From: MED-G16 sp964467915
Lineage (GTDB): Bacteria; Bacteroidota; Bacteroidia; Cytophagales; MED-G16
Assembly (NCBI GenBank): GCA_964467915.1
Contig: CAYXSW010000005.1
Coordinates: forward strand, 1-64,000
Reading direction: 5' to 3'
DNA length: 64,000 bases
Positions 7,960 through 16,228 of the stretch are shown here, one piece after another (position 1 is the stretch's first letter; every line of letters starts with the position of its first letter). The position numbers were made by a program, and so were the translations under genes. A model generated the notes under the pieces. It saw only the letters and a list, made by a program, of their open reading frames with translations, did not search any database and was not told the origin of the DNA.

Positions 7960-8991
7960 ATGAATTTTAAGAGAAACGAATTAATTGCTCCTGTTATTTT
8001 ATCAATAATATGTTGGCTAGTTTATCCTTACCCAGTAATTGCTATGTGGGCTATTTTTTTTATGGCATCTTATTCAGCAATTGCTAATGATAGTATCCAG
8101 ACAATAGGTACATTTATAGCTTCTAATTCTGATAAAAAATGGTATTATCTCTGGATATATATGGGTGGTATCTTTATTATAACAGTAACATATAGTTGGT
8201 TTAATTATGAAGGAGATATAAGTTACGGAAGACTTGCTTCAAAAGGATTAACTGAAGCACCGGAAAGCTTCAAATTTCTTCAGGTTTTTGCTCCAGTTGC
8301 TCTATTGATGATGACAAGATTAAAAATGCCTGTATCTACATCAATACTTTTGCTAAGTGCTTTTGCAACAAAGGCAAGCTCTATTACAAGTATTCTTTCT
8401 AAAAGTCTATTTGGTTATGTGATAGCTTTTTCTGTTGCAATTATAGTCTGGACATTAACTACTCATTTATTTGAAAAATATAAAAATAGTAAGCCATCAA
8501 GAATTTGGTTGCCTTTACAATGGTTATCAAGCGGAGCGCTGTGGTCTACTTGGATTATGCAAGATATGGCTAATGTTGCAGTAGTATTGCCGCGATCACT
8601 TTCTTCCGATCAATTTATAGTAGTTGTTTCTTTTATCTTTTTTGGCCTTGGGTTACTTTTCTATCTTAGAGGGGATAAAATACAACAAATTGTTTTAGAA
8701 AAATCTGATATAATTGATGTTAGAGCAGCAACTGTTGTCGACTTTATTTATGCTTGTCTTCTTTATTATCTTAAAGTAATTAGTACAATACCAATAAGTA
8801 CAACCTGGGTTTTTATTGGGCTTCTTGGTGGTAGAGAGCTAGCAATAAATCTTAGAAAAAATAATGGTAATCATAAAAAAGCATTAAAGATGATAGGTAA
8901 GGATACCTTGTTCGCTGGTATAGGGTTAATTGTTTCTTTAATTATTGCATTATCTATAAATGATAATATGAGAAATCAGTTATTTAATTAA
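7960..8991 (+). CDS. PiT-like (inorganic phosphate transporter family) membrane protein
   Basis: A 343-residue polytopic protein that I read as a divergent member of the PiT phosphate transporter family. Each half has a degenerate copy of the family signature: IANDSIQTIGTFIAS, then MPVSTSILLLSAFAT, in the N-terminal half; IMQDMANVAVVLPRSL, then IPISTTWVFIGLLGGRELA, in the C-terminal half. This matches the internal inverted repeat of PiT (GANDVANAxGT and PVSTTH motifs). It is shorter than typical PiT proteins (400-500) and lacks a large cytoplasmic loop. A TTAACA repeat array upstream suggests phosphate control. The stop overlaps the convergent SPOR gene by the palindrome TTAATTAA. Substrate is inferred, not shown. 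Confidence 0.6.
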   Translation: MNFKRNELIAPVILSIICWLVYPYPVIAMWAIFFMASYSAIANDSIQTIGTFIASNSDKKWYYLWIYMGGIFIITVTYSWFNYEGDISYGRLASKGLTEAPESFKFLQVFAPVALLMMTRLKMPVSTSILLLSAFATKASSITSILSKSLFGYVIAFSVAIIVWTLTTHLFEKYKNSKPSRIWLPLQWLSSGALWSTWIMQDMANVAVVLPRSLSSDQFIVVVSFIFFGLGLLFYLRGDKIQQIVLEKSDIIDVRAATVVDFIYACLLYYLKVISTIPISTTWVFIGLLGGRELAINLRKNNGNHKKALKMIGKDTLFAGIGLIVSLIIALSINDNMRNQLFN

Positions 8992-9481
8992 ACTTAATTT
9001 TCTCGGGAATTATAATTGCGTTAGGAAATTTTTCTTTAAACTTTTTGAACTCTTTATTTACTAAAAATCGATTATAATACTGTCCTACTTTTACCCTGTA
9101 ATTAGGTTGAGTAAATATGGTCTTTCTATATATGATGCTGTCCATTTCGTTAATTTTTTCTTCCGTTTCTTCAGCAATAGTTCTGTTATCACCTATATAC
9201 AGTTGAATTGTATAACCATCAATAGATTGAATTTTTTTGCTCTCACTTTTGATGATCATTATTACACTATCTAGTTCTGTAGAAATATCATTTTTATTTT
9301 TATAAATTAAAGTATCAATCTTTTTAAAATTATTTTTTTTATTGATTTCTTCGGATCGGAGATAAGCTAAGTCTTCAAAGTAATTTCTGCCAATAGAACT
9401 AACATTACTTGACTTTTGTGATATACATGATGTTAGTAATAACACTAAAGAAAATAAAACTATTCTTCTATAATTACACAT
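8984..9481 (-). CDS. SPOR-domain lipoprotein
   Basis: A 165-residue lipoprotein. The signal peptide ends in lipobox LTSC (Cys19). The C-terminal half, from GYTIQLYIGDN through YRVKVGQYYNRFLVNKEFKKFKEKFPNAIII, is a SPOR-like fold; such domains bind denuded septal peptidoglycan. The middle (40-90) is charged and probably helical. It overlaps the end of secA by 22 bp on the same strand, so it is the second gene of a secA transcript. Confidence 0.7.
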   Translation of the reverse strand: MCNYRRIVLFSLVLLLTSCISQKSSNVSSIGRNYFEDLAYLRSEEINKKNNFKKIDTLIYKNKNDISTELDSVIMIIKSESKKIQSIDGYTIQLYIGDNRTIAEETEEKINEMDSIIYRKTIFTQPNYRVKVGQYYNRFLVNKEFKKFKEKFPNAIIIPEKIKFN

Positions 9482-12400
9482 TTTTTAGAATTAATATCAC
9501 TTTCAACTTTCTTAAATTTAACATCTTTTTTAACAGATCCGTCAGAATATCTAACTGACACCCTAGAATTTCTACCGTAAGTTTTATCAGATTTTATTGG
9601 TTGGGGTTTTTCAACTTTTGAAGTTTTATTTCCTGTTAGAAGTGATTGGGACTCTTCTTTATTAGTCTGGTAATTTTGTTTTGCAGATTTATTTCTCGCT
9701 TCTTCAACTTGATTTGAATTTTGAACTGGGATCAAGCATTTTGTCAGAAATGAGACTGTTTCTTGATTAACTTTAGCAATAAATTTTTTAAATAATTCAA
9801 ACCCCTCAAACTTATATATTACTAATGGGTCCTTTTGTTCATAAACTGCACTTTGAACTGACTGTTTCAGATCATCCATTTCTCTAAGGTGTTCTTTCCA
9901 ATTAAAATCAATCATACCTAGAGAAATTATTTTTTGCATTTCTTCAATTATATTTTTGCCATCATTTTCAATAACTTCTTCAAGATTTACTGAAACGCCA
10001 ATTTGTTTAGTTCCATCAGTGAATGGAATAAGTACATCTTTTACGACACCCCCTCTTTCCTTTCTTATTTTTTTAATGATAGGCATAGCAGCTGAAATTA
10101 TACTGTTATTCTTTTTGTCATAATTATCTATTACATCGGTATACAATTTTTCAGTTATTGAGCCACTTTCATTTTTTAGAAAATCTTCTTTAGTTATTTT
10201 ATCATAATCTATGCCAAGAATTGTCAATGTATTTATTCTAAAATCATCATAATTTTCTGATTCCTTGGCCCCAAGAACTATATCTTCACAAGTATCAAAT
10301 AACATATTTAAAATGTCTACATCTAATCTCTCTCCATTAATGGCATTTCTTCTTTTTTTATAGATAACTTCTCTTTGTGAGTTCATCACATTATCATATT
10401 CTAAGAGACGTTTTCTTATAGCAAAATTATTCTCTTCTACTTTTTTTTGTGCTCTCTCAATAGATTTTGTGATCATGCTATGTTGAATTACTTCGTCCTC
10501 ATCCATATTCATTCTATCCATAACTTTGATCATTCTATCCGAACCAAATAATCTCATTAAGTTATCTTCTAATGAAACAAAAAACTGAGATGACCCCACA
10601 TCTCCTTGTCTTCCTGACCTACCTCTTAATTGTCTGTCGACTCTTCTTGATTCATGTCTTTCTGTCCCAATAATCGCTAGTCCTCCACTTTTTCTAGAAT
10701 CTTCAGTAAGTTTAATGTCTGTCCCTCTACCAGCCATATTTGTTGCAATTGTTACAGTTCCTGGTTTTCCAGCCTCAGCAACCACATCTGCTTCTTTTGC
10801 ATGTTGTTTTGCATTTAATACCTGATGTGAAATCTTTTTCATGTTTAACATTCTACTTAAGAGTTCTGAAATTTCTACAGATGTTGTCCCTACTAAAATT
10901 GGTCTTCCGTTATTTTTTAATTCAACTATCTCATCTATAACAGCATTAAACTTTGCTTTTAATGTCTTATAAACTTTATCTTCCATGTCTGACCTAGCAA
11001 TATCTCTATTTGTTGGTATGACAACACAATCTAGTTTATATATTTCCCAGAATTCTCCTGCCTCTGTCTCAGCGGTTCCAGTCATCCCAGATAGCTTATT
11101 ATACATCCTGAAATAATTTTGAAGTGTAATGGTTGCGTAAGTTTGAGAGGCATCTTCAATTGTGACGTTTTCTTTAGCCTCTATTGCCTGATGAAGTCCA
11201 TCTGAATACCTTCTACCTTCCATGATTCTTCCTGTCTGCTCATCAACAATCTTTACTTTTGATTCCATTACAACATATTCTTGATCTTTTTCAAATAAAG
11301 AATAAGCTTTTAATAACTGATTAACAGTATGTATTCTTTTGGTTTTAATGCTGTAATCTTGAATTATTTTATCTTTTTCTTGTGCAATTTCTTCATCTGA
11401 TTTTTGAGATTCTTCAATTTTATTAATATCTACTCCAATGTCAGGAACCACAAAAAAATTATCATCATCACCTGAGCTTGTAATAGTATCTATCCCCTTT
11501 TCTGTTAACTGAATGCTATTGCTTTTTTCTTCAATGGTAAAGTATAATGGTTCATCTGCTTCGGGCATCAGCTTTGAATTATCTTGTAGATAATAATTTT
11601 CTGTTTTTTGCATTATTGCTTTAGTGCCAATTTCACTTAAATATTTAATAAGTGGTTTATATTTTGGAAGACCCCTGTGTGCTCTAAATAGAGAAAGTCC
11701 ACCCTCATTTTCGTTTTTATCAGCTATGAATTTTTTTGCTTCTGTCAAATATTGAGTTACTAATTTTTTTTGAAGGTCAAATAGTTTTTGAATCCTAGGT
11801 TTTAATTCAAAAAATTCGTGGTCATCTCCTCTAGGTACTGGCCCAGATATTATTAAAGGAGTTCTAGCCTCATCAATTAATACAGAGTCTACTTCATCAA
11901 CCATTGCAAAGTTGTGTTTTCTTTGAACTAATTCAGCCTTTTCTCTAACCATATTATCTCTTAGATAGTCAAAACCGAATTCGTTATTGGTTCCATAAGT
12001 TATGTCAGCGTTATATGCATCAATTCTATCTTTAGAATTAGATTCATGTTTATCAATACAGTCAACTTTAAGTTTATGGAATTCAAAAATTGGGGCGTTC
12101 CATTCAGCATCCCTTTTTGCTAAATAATCGTTGACTGTTACTATATGGACCCCTCTGCCAGATAGAGCATTCAAGTATGCAGGTAGGGTGGCAACTAACG
12201 TTTTACCTTCTCCTGTAGCCATTTCAGAAATTTTACCTTGGTGTAAGACAACTCCACCTATAAGTTGAACATCATAATGAATCATGTTCCATTCAATAGG
12301 GACCCCTGCTGCTTCCCACTCATTTTTCCAAATTGATTTAGATCCTTTGATAACCACATTATCTTTAATTTTTGCAATTTCATGATCAAAATCAGTTGCA

Positions 12401-12789
12401 GTTACCTCTAATTTTTTATTTTCAGTAAATCTTCTAGCTGTCTCTTTAATAACAGCAAAAGCTTGGGGAAGAATTTCGTTTAAAGTGTTTTCTATTATTT
12501 TATTTTGAGATTCTTCAATATTGTCAATCTCATTTAATAAATTTTCTTTCTCTGACAATGATATTCTAGGTTCCTTATATTTCTTTCTAAGCTCTTTAAC
12601 TTTAGAGTTTGTATCTTTTAAATTATTTGTTATTTTTTCTTTAAAAAGGTCGGTCTTACCCCTTAGTTCTTCATCAGATAATGAACTTAATAAATCAAAC
12701 TCAGAATTTATTTTACCAACTAACGGATATAAGCCTTTCAAATCTTTATCTGACTTAGAGCCTAATATCTTTTTAAGGAATCCAAACAT
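9460..12789 (-). CDS. secA: Preprotein translocase ATPase SecA
   Basis: A 1109-residue SecA, the motor that drives preproteins through SecYEG. It has Walker A EMATGEGKT (189-197), DEVDSVLIDEART (298-310), the GMTGTAETEAGEFWEIYKL region, and TNMAGRGTDIKL followed by GTERHESRRVDRQLRGRSGRQGDVG cut across the helicase core. It is longer than E. coli SecA (901) because of inserts in the DEAD domain (about 315-450) that are usual in Bacteroidota. The C-terminus lacks the CxCxSGxxxxxCHG zinc motif and instead ends YGRNSRVSVRYSDGSVKKDVKFKKVE, as in other Bacteroidota. The start MFGFLKKILGSK is the usual one. Confidence 0.97.
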   Translation of the reverse strand: MFGFLKKILGSKSDKDLKGLYPLVGKINSEFDLLSSLSDEELRGKTDLFKEKITNNLKDTNSKVKELRKKYKEPRISLSEKENLLNEIDNIEESQNKIIENTLNEILPQAFAVIKETARRFTENKKLEVTATDFDHEIAKIKDNVVIKGSKSIWKNEWEAAGVPIEWNMIHYDVQLIGGVVLHQGKISEMATGEGKTLVATLPAYLNALSGRGVHIVTVNDYLAKRDAEWNAPIFEFHKLKVDCIDKHESNSKDRIDAYNADITYGTNNEFGFDYLRDNMVREKAELVQRKHNFAMVDEVDSVLIDEARTPLIISGPVPRGDDHEFFELKPRIQKLFDLQKKLVTQYLTEAKKFIADKNENEGGLSLFRAHRGLPKYKPLIKYLSEIGTKAIMQKTENYYLQDNSKLMPEADEPLYFTIEEKSNSIQLTEKGIDTITSSGDDDNFFVVPDIGVDINKIEESQKSDEEIAQEKDKIIQDYSIKTKRIHTVNQLLKAYSLFEKDQEYVVMESKVKIVDEQTGRIMEGRRYSDGLHQAIEAKENVTIEDASQTYATITLQNYFRMYNKLSGMTGTAETEAGEFWEIYKLDCVVIPTNRDIARSDMEDKVYKTLKAKFNAVIDEIVELKNNGRPILVGTTSVEISELLSRMLNMKKISHQVLNAKQHAKEADVVAEAGKPGTVTIATNMAGRGTDIKLTEDSRKSGGLAIIGTERHESRRVDRQLRGRSGRQGDVGSSQFFVSLEDNLMRLFGSDRMIKVMDRMNMDEDEVIQHSMITKSIERAQKKVEENNFAIRKRLLEYDNVMNSQREVIYKKRRNAINGERLDVDILNMLFDTCEDIVLGAKESENYDDFRINTLTILGIDYDKITKEDFLKNESGSITEKLYTDVIDNYDKKNNSIISAAMPIIKKIRKERGGVVKDVLIPFTDGTKQIGVSVNLEEVIENDGKNIIEEMQKIISLGMIDFNWKEHLREMDDLKQSVQSAVYEQKDPLVIYKFEGFELFKKFIAKVNQETVSFLTKCLIPVQNSNQVEEARNKSAKQNYQTNKEESQSLLTGNKTSKVEKPQPIKSDKTYGRNSRVSVRYSDGSVKKDVKFKKVESDINSKKCVIIEE

Positions 12790-12805
12790 TATATGTATTT
12801 TTACT

Positions 12806-12813
12806 CAAATTTA
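12806..12813 (-). promoter_or_regulatory. -7 box TAAATTTG upstream of secA
   Basis: Read on the minus strand, 12813-12806 is TAAATTTG, an exact match to TAnnTTTG, lying 17 bp upstream of the secA ATG. There is no TTG at the standard spacing, so this rests on one element. Confidence 0.35.
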
Positions 12814-12936
12814 ATCAATACAAATTCGAATTGATTAATTCTTTTAGTAGAATTGCAAAAAAAAAGGAACAGTTTAATATTATTTTATTCAGTAATTAAA
12901 TTATAGAAATAAAATTTTAAAAAATTAAAAATAGAC

Positions 12937-12944
12937 TATATTTG
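12937..12944 (+). promoter_or_regulatory. -7 box TATATTTG of rplS
   Basis: TATATTTG matches TAnnTTTG exactly and is followed by GCACACC, 18 bp before the rplS ATG. At the expected -33 position (19 bp upstream) the bases are TTT rather than TTG. The leader is A-rich, as is common for flavobacterial translation starts. Confidence 0.5.
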
Positions 12945-12961
12945 CACACCAAAAAAAAATA

Positions 12962-13315
12962 ATGGCTGCAGTGAATATTAATTTAAGTAAGGAGAATACT
13001 GAGTTAAGGAAATCATTCCCTGACTTTGCATCAGGTGATACTATAAATGTTCATATAAAAATTAAAGAGGGTAATAAAGAAAGAATTCAACAGTTTCAAG
13101 GAACTGTTATTCAACGTAAAAGTGTTGGTTCCAATGGAGAGACTTTTACATTAAGAAAAATATCTGATTCTATTGCTGTGGAAAAAATTATACCTATTTT
13201 TTCTCCAAATATTGAAAAAATAGAATTAATTAGAAAAGGTAAAGTTAGAAGGGCAAGAATTTTTTATCTTAGAAAGAGGAAGGGTAAGAGTGCTAAGATC
13301 AAAGAAAAAATATAA
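12962..13315 (+). CDS. rplS: 50S ribosomal protein L19 (bL19)
   Basis: A 117-residue bL19 covering the family's usual length. Recognisable segments are FASGDTINVHIKIKEGNKERIQQFQGTVI split over residues 22-50, GETFTLRKIS, and the C-terminal KGKVRRARIFYLRKRKGKSAKIKE. The protein sits at the interface of the two ribosomal subunits. It is monocistronic here: its own -7 box lies upstream and a strong terminator hairpin follows. In many bacteria rplS belongs to the rpsP-rimM-trmD operon, which in this genome lies about 2 kb away on the other strand. Confidence 0.97.
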   Translation: MAAVNINLSKENTELRKSFPDFASGDTINVHIKIKEGNKERIQQFQGTVIQRKSVGSNGETFTLRKISDSIAVEKIIPIFSPNIEKIELIRKGKVRRARIFYLRKRKGKSAKIKEKI

Positions 13316-13320
13316 ATTTA

Positions 13321-13347
13321 AACCAATCTTAACAGATTGGTTTTTTT
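13321..13347 (+). terminator. Intrinsic terminator after rplS
   Basis: A perfect 9-bp stem AACCAATCT / AGATTGGTT with a TAAC loop (13321-13342) runs into seven T residues ending at 13347. The T tract abuts the dapF ATG at 13348, so the terminator occupies the whole rplS-dapF gap. Confidence 0.9.
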
Positions 13348-14112
13348 ATGAAAGTCAAATATTTCAAATACCAGTCATCCGGAAACAATTTTATACTAAT
13401 AGATTGTATTTCTCAAAAAATTAATTTTAATAATAAAATTAATACTTTAATTAGACACCATATAGTTAAGGAATCTGATGGAATACTAATTCTTACTAAC
13501 TCAAAAAAGTATGATTTTATTTTATCTTTTTATAACCCGGATGGATCTAGGAGTTTTTGTGGAAATGGAAGTCTATGTTCTTTACATTATCTAAAAGAAA
13601 AAAATCAAATTAAAGAAATAGCATCTTTTTCATCTCTTGGAAAAAGATATTCAGCTAAAATTAGTTTTGAAATTTCTTTAAAAATGAAAAACATTACTTC
13701 TTTTAAGTGTTTTAATGATGAATATTTTATAGACTCAGGGGCTCGTCATCATGTTAAATTTGTTGGTGACGCAAATAGTTTTGATATTAAAAAAGAGGCA
13801 GATATAATAAGAAATAGACCCTTTTATAGGCTAAATGATTGTAATGTAAATTTAGTTTCAGATTTAGGTGATGGCTCAATTTATGTTAGGACTTTTGAAA
13901 AAGGTGTAGAGCGAGAAACTTTAAGCTGCGGCACAGGCGCTGTAGCCTCTGTAATTGCATTTTCATTACATAAAAATTATTCAGTTAAAAAAGTAATAAC
14001 CCAAGGCGGTATCTTGAAAGTTCTTTTTAAAAGAAGTACACTAAATCGTTTTTCGTGTATATATCTAATAGGTAATCCTAGAGAAGAGTACACTGGTGAA
14101 ATCATAATTTAA
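13348..14112 (+). CDS. dapF: Diaminopimelate epimerase
   Basis: A 254-residue DapF, converting LL- to meso-diaminopimelate for peptidoglycan and lysine. Both catalytic cysteine motifs are present: NPDGSRSFCGNGSLC with Cys71 and ERETLSCGTGA with Cys194. The start MKVKYFKYQSSGNNF aligns with the family start, so the ATG at 13348 is right. The N-terminal motif has GNN where GND is usual, and 254 residues is a little short (about 270). Its ATG directly follows the rplS terminator, leaving no room for a separate promoter or ribosome-binding site unless readthrough or leaderless starts are used. Confidence 0.92.
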   Translation: MKVKYFKYQSSGNNFILIDCISQKINFNNKINTLIRHHIVKESDGILILTNSKKYDFILSFYNPDGSRSFCGNGSLCSLHYLKEKNQIKEIASFSSLGKRYSAKISFEISLKMKNITSFKCFNDEYFIDSGARHHVKFVGDANSFDIKKEADIIRNRPFYRLNDCNVNLVSDLGDGSIYVRTFEKGVERETLSCGTGAVASVIAFSLHKNYSVKKVITQGGILKVLFKRSTLNRFSCIYLIGNPREEYTGEIII

Positions 14113-14144
14113 ACGATTTTTAAGTTAATATATGTAATAATTTC

Positions 14145-14161
14145 TTAACATTTGATTAACA
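14145..14161 (+). promoter_or_regulatory. Candidate Pho-box-like TTAACA repeats
   Basis: Two perfect TTAACA copies at 14145-14150 and 14156-14161 lie exactly 11 bp apart, 33 bp upstream of the DUF2490-like gene. A one-mismatch -7 box, TAAAATTG, lies at 14182-14189. The spacing equals that of the arrays at 7869 and 14884. Confidence 0.5.
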
Positions 14162-14193
14162 TTTACTCAAAGTTTATTTTATAAAATTGTATT

Positions 14194-14835
14194 ATGAGAA
14201 TTCATACGAAGTATATTGTTTTTGTAATATTTCTTATTTTTTCTATTACAGATCTTAAATCTCAGTCAGTTTTTCAGACTTGGCCAACTATAGATATTCA
14301 AGGTGAAGTTTTTGATGATGTTGAAGTAAAAATTGAATATAGAAATAAATATGATCATTCATCAAAAGAATCTAAACAAGGTAGAATTGATCTAGGAGTT
14401 GCCTATAAATTGAAAAAAATAAAACTTGGTATTTATTATAGAGAGATTTATAATCTTAAAAAAGAAGGTAGAGTTTCAGAAATAAGACCTCACTTAGATA
14501 TTACATATAAGTTGAATGATAATATGAAGATTAGGTTAAGAAATGAGTACAGGGTAAAAGAGTTAGAAAATAATTTATTTAGATATAGATTGAGATATTC
14601 CTACTCATTAGAATTATTTGATAACTATAATCCATATGTACAGAATGAAATTTTCATATCTGAAAATCAATTTACCCGAAATAGAATAAGTCTAGGCTTA
14701 AATATAAAATTTAAAAAAACACCTTTTGTTTTTAAACCTAATTATATATTTGAATCTAATAGAAAGGTTAGTAATGAAAACATTACTTGGTTTCAAAATA
14801 ATATTTTTGTTTTATCTCTTAGCATTAAATTATAA
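14194..14835 (+). CDS. Small outer-membrane beta-barrel, DUF2490-like
   Basis: A 213-residue secreted protein. A signal peptide (about 1-22, ending LKSQS) is followed by alternating amphipathic strands with aromatic ends, such as VEVKIEYRNKYDH, LGIYYREIYNL, MKIRLRNEYRVKEL, FRYRLRYSYSLEL and NRISLGLNIKF, about ten in all. It ends in the strand NNIFVLSLSIKL. This pattern and length fit DUF2490, a Bacteroidota outer-membrane family of unknown role. TTAACA repeats upstream suggest it may respond to phosphate, which would fit a porin, but that is inference. Confidence 0.65.
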   Translation: MRIHTKYIVFVIFLIFSITDLKSQSVFQTWPTIDIQGEVFDDVEVKIEYRNKYDHSSKESKQGRIDLGVAYKLKKIKLGIYYREIYNLKKEGRVSEIRPHLDITYKLNDNMKIRLRNEYRVKELENNLFRYRLRYSYSLELFDNYNPYVQNEIFISENQFTRNRISLGLNIKFKKTPFVFKPNYIFESNRKVSNENITWFQNNIFVLSLSIKL

Positions 14836-14883
14836 TTTTAATACACACCTTATTTGTTAATAAACAAGCAATTTGGAAATTTG

Positions 14884-14911
14884 TTAACAATTACTTAACA
14901 TTGTGATAACA
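14884..14911 (+). promoter_or_regulatory. Candidate Pho-box: three TTAACA repeats, 11-bp period
   Basis: TTAACA at 14884-14889, TTAACA at 14895-14900 and ATAACA at 14906-14911 are spaced exactly 11 bp apart. This is the best of the three arrays in the window and lies 13 bp upstream of a 33-codon reading frame. Confidence 0.55.
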
Positions 14912-14924
14912 TTAAATTGTTGTT

Positions 14925-15026
14925 ATGTATATCCCTTCGTTAAAAAAATCGAATAAAAAAAAGTACTTGATTAAGGTATTTGTTGGATTGATTATATCTT
15001 CTTTCCTATTTGCAATATCATATTAA
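14925..15026 (+). CDS. Putative 33-residue single-pass membrane peptide
   Basis: A short frame, ATG at 14925 and TAA at 15024-15026, encodes a very basic N-terminus (MYIPSLKKSNKKKYL, six Lys) and one hydrophobic helix, VFVGLIISSFLFAISY, reaching the C-terminus. This is a positive-inside single-pass topology. I do not recognise a family. Support for translation is the charge-then-helix composition and the regulatory array immediately upstream; the length alone would not justify a call. It ends 22 bp before the convergent trmD stop. It could also be a non-coding leader. Confidence 0.4.
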   Translation: MYIPSLKKSNKKKYLIKVFVGLIISSFLFAISY

Positions 15027-15048
15027 ATAGATGTATTTAATATTTTGA

Positions 15049-15729
15049 TTATTCATTTAGAAGATCCGGCCTTTTAGTTTCTGTGTTTTTATATGATTTT
15101 TTAATTCTCCACTCATCAATTTCATTTTGTTTCCCTGATAATAGGATTTTAGGCACTTCCCAATCTTTAAATTTTGATGGTCTTGTATAGTTTGGGTGCC
15201 CTAAAAGGTTATCTTGAAATGAATCAGATAGTGCCGCAGATTCATTAGATACTGCTCCTGGTATAAGCCTGACAACTGAATCTATTAAAACAGCTGCAGG
15301 TAATTCTCCTCCAGTTAATACGTAGTCACCAATACTAATTTCTTTTGTGATGAGATGCTCTCTAACTCTTTCATCGATACCTTTATAATGACCACAAATT
15401 ATTACTAAATTCTTTTTTAGTGATAATTCATTACTCATTTTTTGATTAAATTTCTGACCATCAGGGCTCATGTAAATTACTTCATTCACTTTTTTTTGAC
15501 TTTTGATAAACTCAAGACACTTATAAATTGGTTCAATTTTTAAAACCATTCCGCCGCCTCCACCATATGCATAATCATCAACTTTTCTATGTTTATTGTC
15601 TGAAAAGTCTCTTAGGTTGTGAATTTCAATTTCTATAAGCTTTTTATCTTGAGCTATTTTTAATATACTATGACTAAGAGGGCTTTTTAGGAGTTCTGGC
15701 TGACAAGTTATTATATCTATATGATTCAT
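15049..15729 (-). CDS. trmD: tRNA (guanine37-N1)-methyltransferase TrmD
   Basis: A 226-residue SPOUT-class methyltransferase that makes m1G37 in tRNAs and prevents frameshifting. Segments seen are YAYGGGGGMVLKIEPI, VIICGHYKGIDERV, the knot motif IGDYVLTGGELPAAVLIDSVVRLIPGA, and SFQDNLLGHPNYTRP. The length is normal. It overlaps rimM by 4 bp and is the last gene of rpsP-rimM-trmD. Confidence 0.96.
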   Translation of the reverse strand: MNHIDIITCQPELLKSPLSHSILKIAQDKKLIEIEIHNLRDFSDNKHRKVDDYAYGGGGGMVLKIEPIYKCLEFIKSQKKVNEVIYMSPDGQKFNQKMSNELSLKKNLVIICGHYKGIDERVREHLITKEISIGDYVLTGGELPAAVLIDSVVRLIPGAVSNESAALSDSFQDNLLGHPNYTRPSKFKDWEVPKILLSGKQNEIDEWRIKKSYKNTETKRPDLLNE

Positions 15730-16226
15730 TGATTTAAATCTAATAATCCTTTAGGTATTTTAACATGAATTCTCTTATTTAAATGATCGACTGTTTCTAT
15801 AATTTCATAAACAAAAGGTAATAAAACTTCTTTATTATTTATCTCACAAAAAATAATAGGTTGATTTTTTTCATGAAAGTTTTTAACTATACCTATTGCC
15901 TTATTATTTTCAAAGATTTCATAGTCTATTATCTTAGCTAAACCGGACTGATTTATATTATTACTAACTTCATCTATGTATATATCTTTATCTATTGTTT
16001 TATTAGTTTCTTCTCTATTATTAAGTTCAGTAAATTTTAGAAGATAGTGGTTATCATTAATTTTAGATATTACATCAATTATAAAAGGGACCTTATTATT
16101 ATTTAAATCTATATATAATGATTTAATTTCTTGGTGATTGAAACGAATTCCAAAGTTTAACTTTAGAACAACGTGACCATTTAACCCTTTATGTTTAATG
16201 ATTTGACCTATATGGGAAAATCCCAT
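15726..16226 (-). CDS. rimM: 16S rRNA processing protein RimM
   Basis: A 166-residue RimM, which helps 30S maturation by binding protein S19. The N-terminal barrel starts GFSHIGQIIKHKGLNGHVVLKL, and the C-terminal PRC-barrel has IDYEIFENNKAIGIVKNF and EVLLPFVYEIIETVD. The sequence is divergent but order, size and the G-x-I/V-x-K-x-xGLxG start are right. The ATG lies 2 bp after the corrected rpsP stop at 16229, and the gene overlaps trmD by 4 bp, so the three are translationally close-coupled. Confidence 0.9.
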   Translation of the reverse strand: MGFSHIGQIIKHKGLNGHVVLKLNFGIRFNHQEIKSLYIDLNNNKVPFIIDVISKINDNHYLLKFTELNNREETNKTIDKDIYIDEVSNNINQSGLAKIIDYEIFENNKAIGIVKNFHEKNQPIIFCEINNKEVLLPFVYEIIETVDHLNKRIHVKIPKGLLDLNQ

Positions 16227-16228
16227 GT

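Noticed and set aside
10740..10940. Open frame on the plus strand inside secA
   Set aside because: It is antisense to the conserved SecA helicase core, with low-complexity Leu/Gln/His composition.
13330..13335. TTAACA near rplS, as a further Pho-box copy
   Set aside because: It is single and lies in the loop and stem edge of the terminator hairpin.
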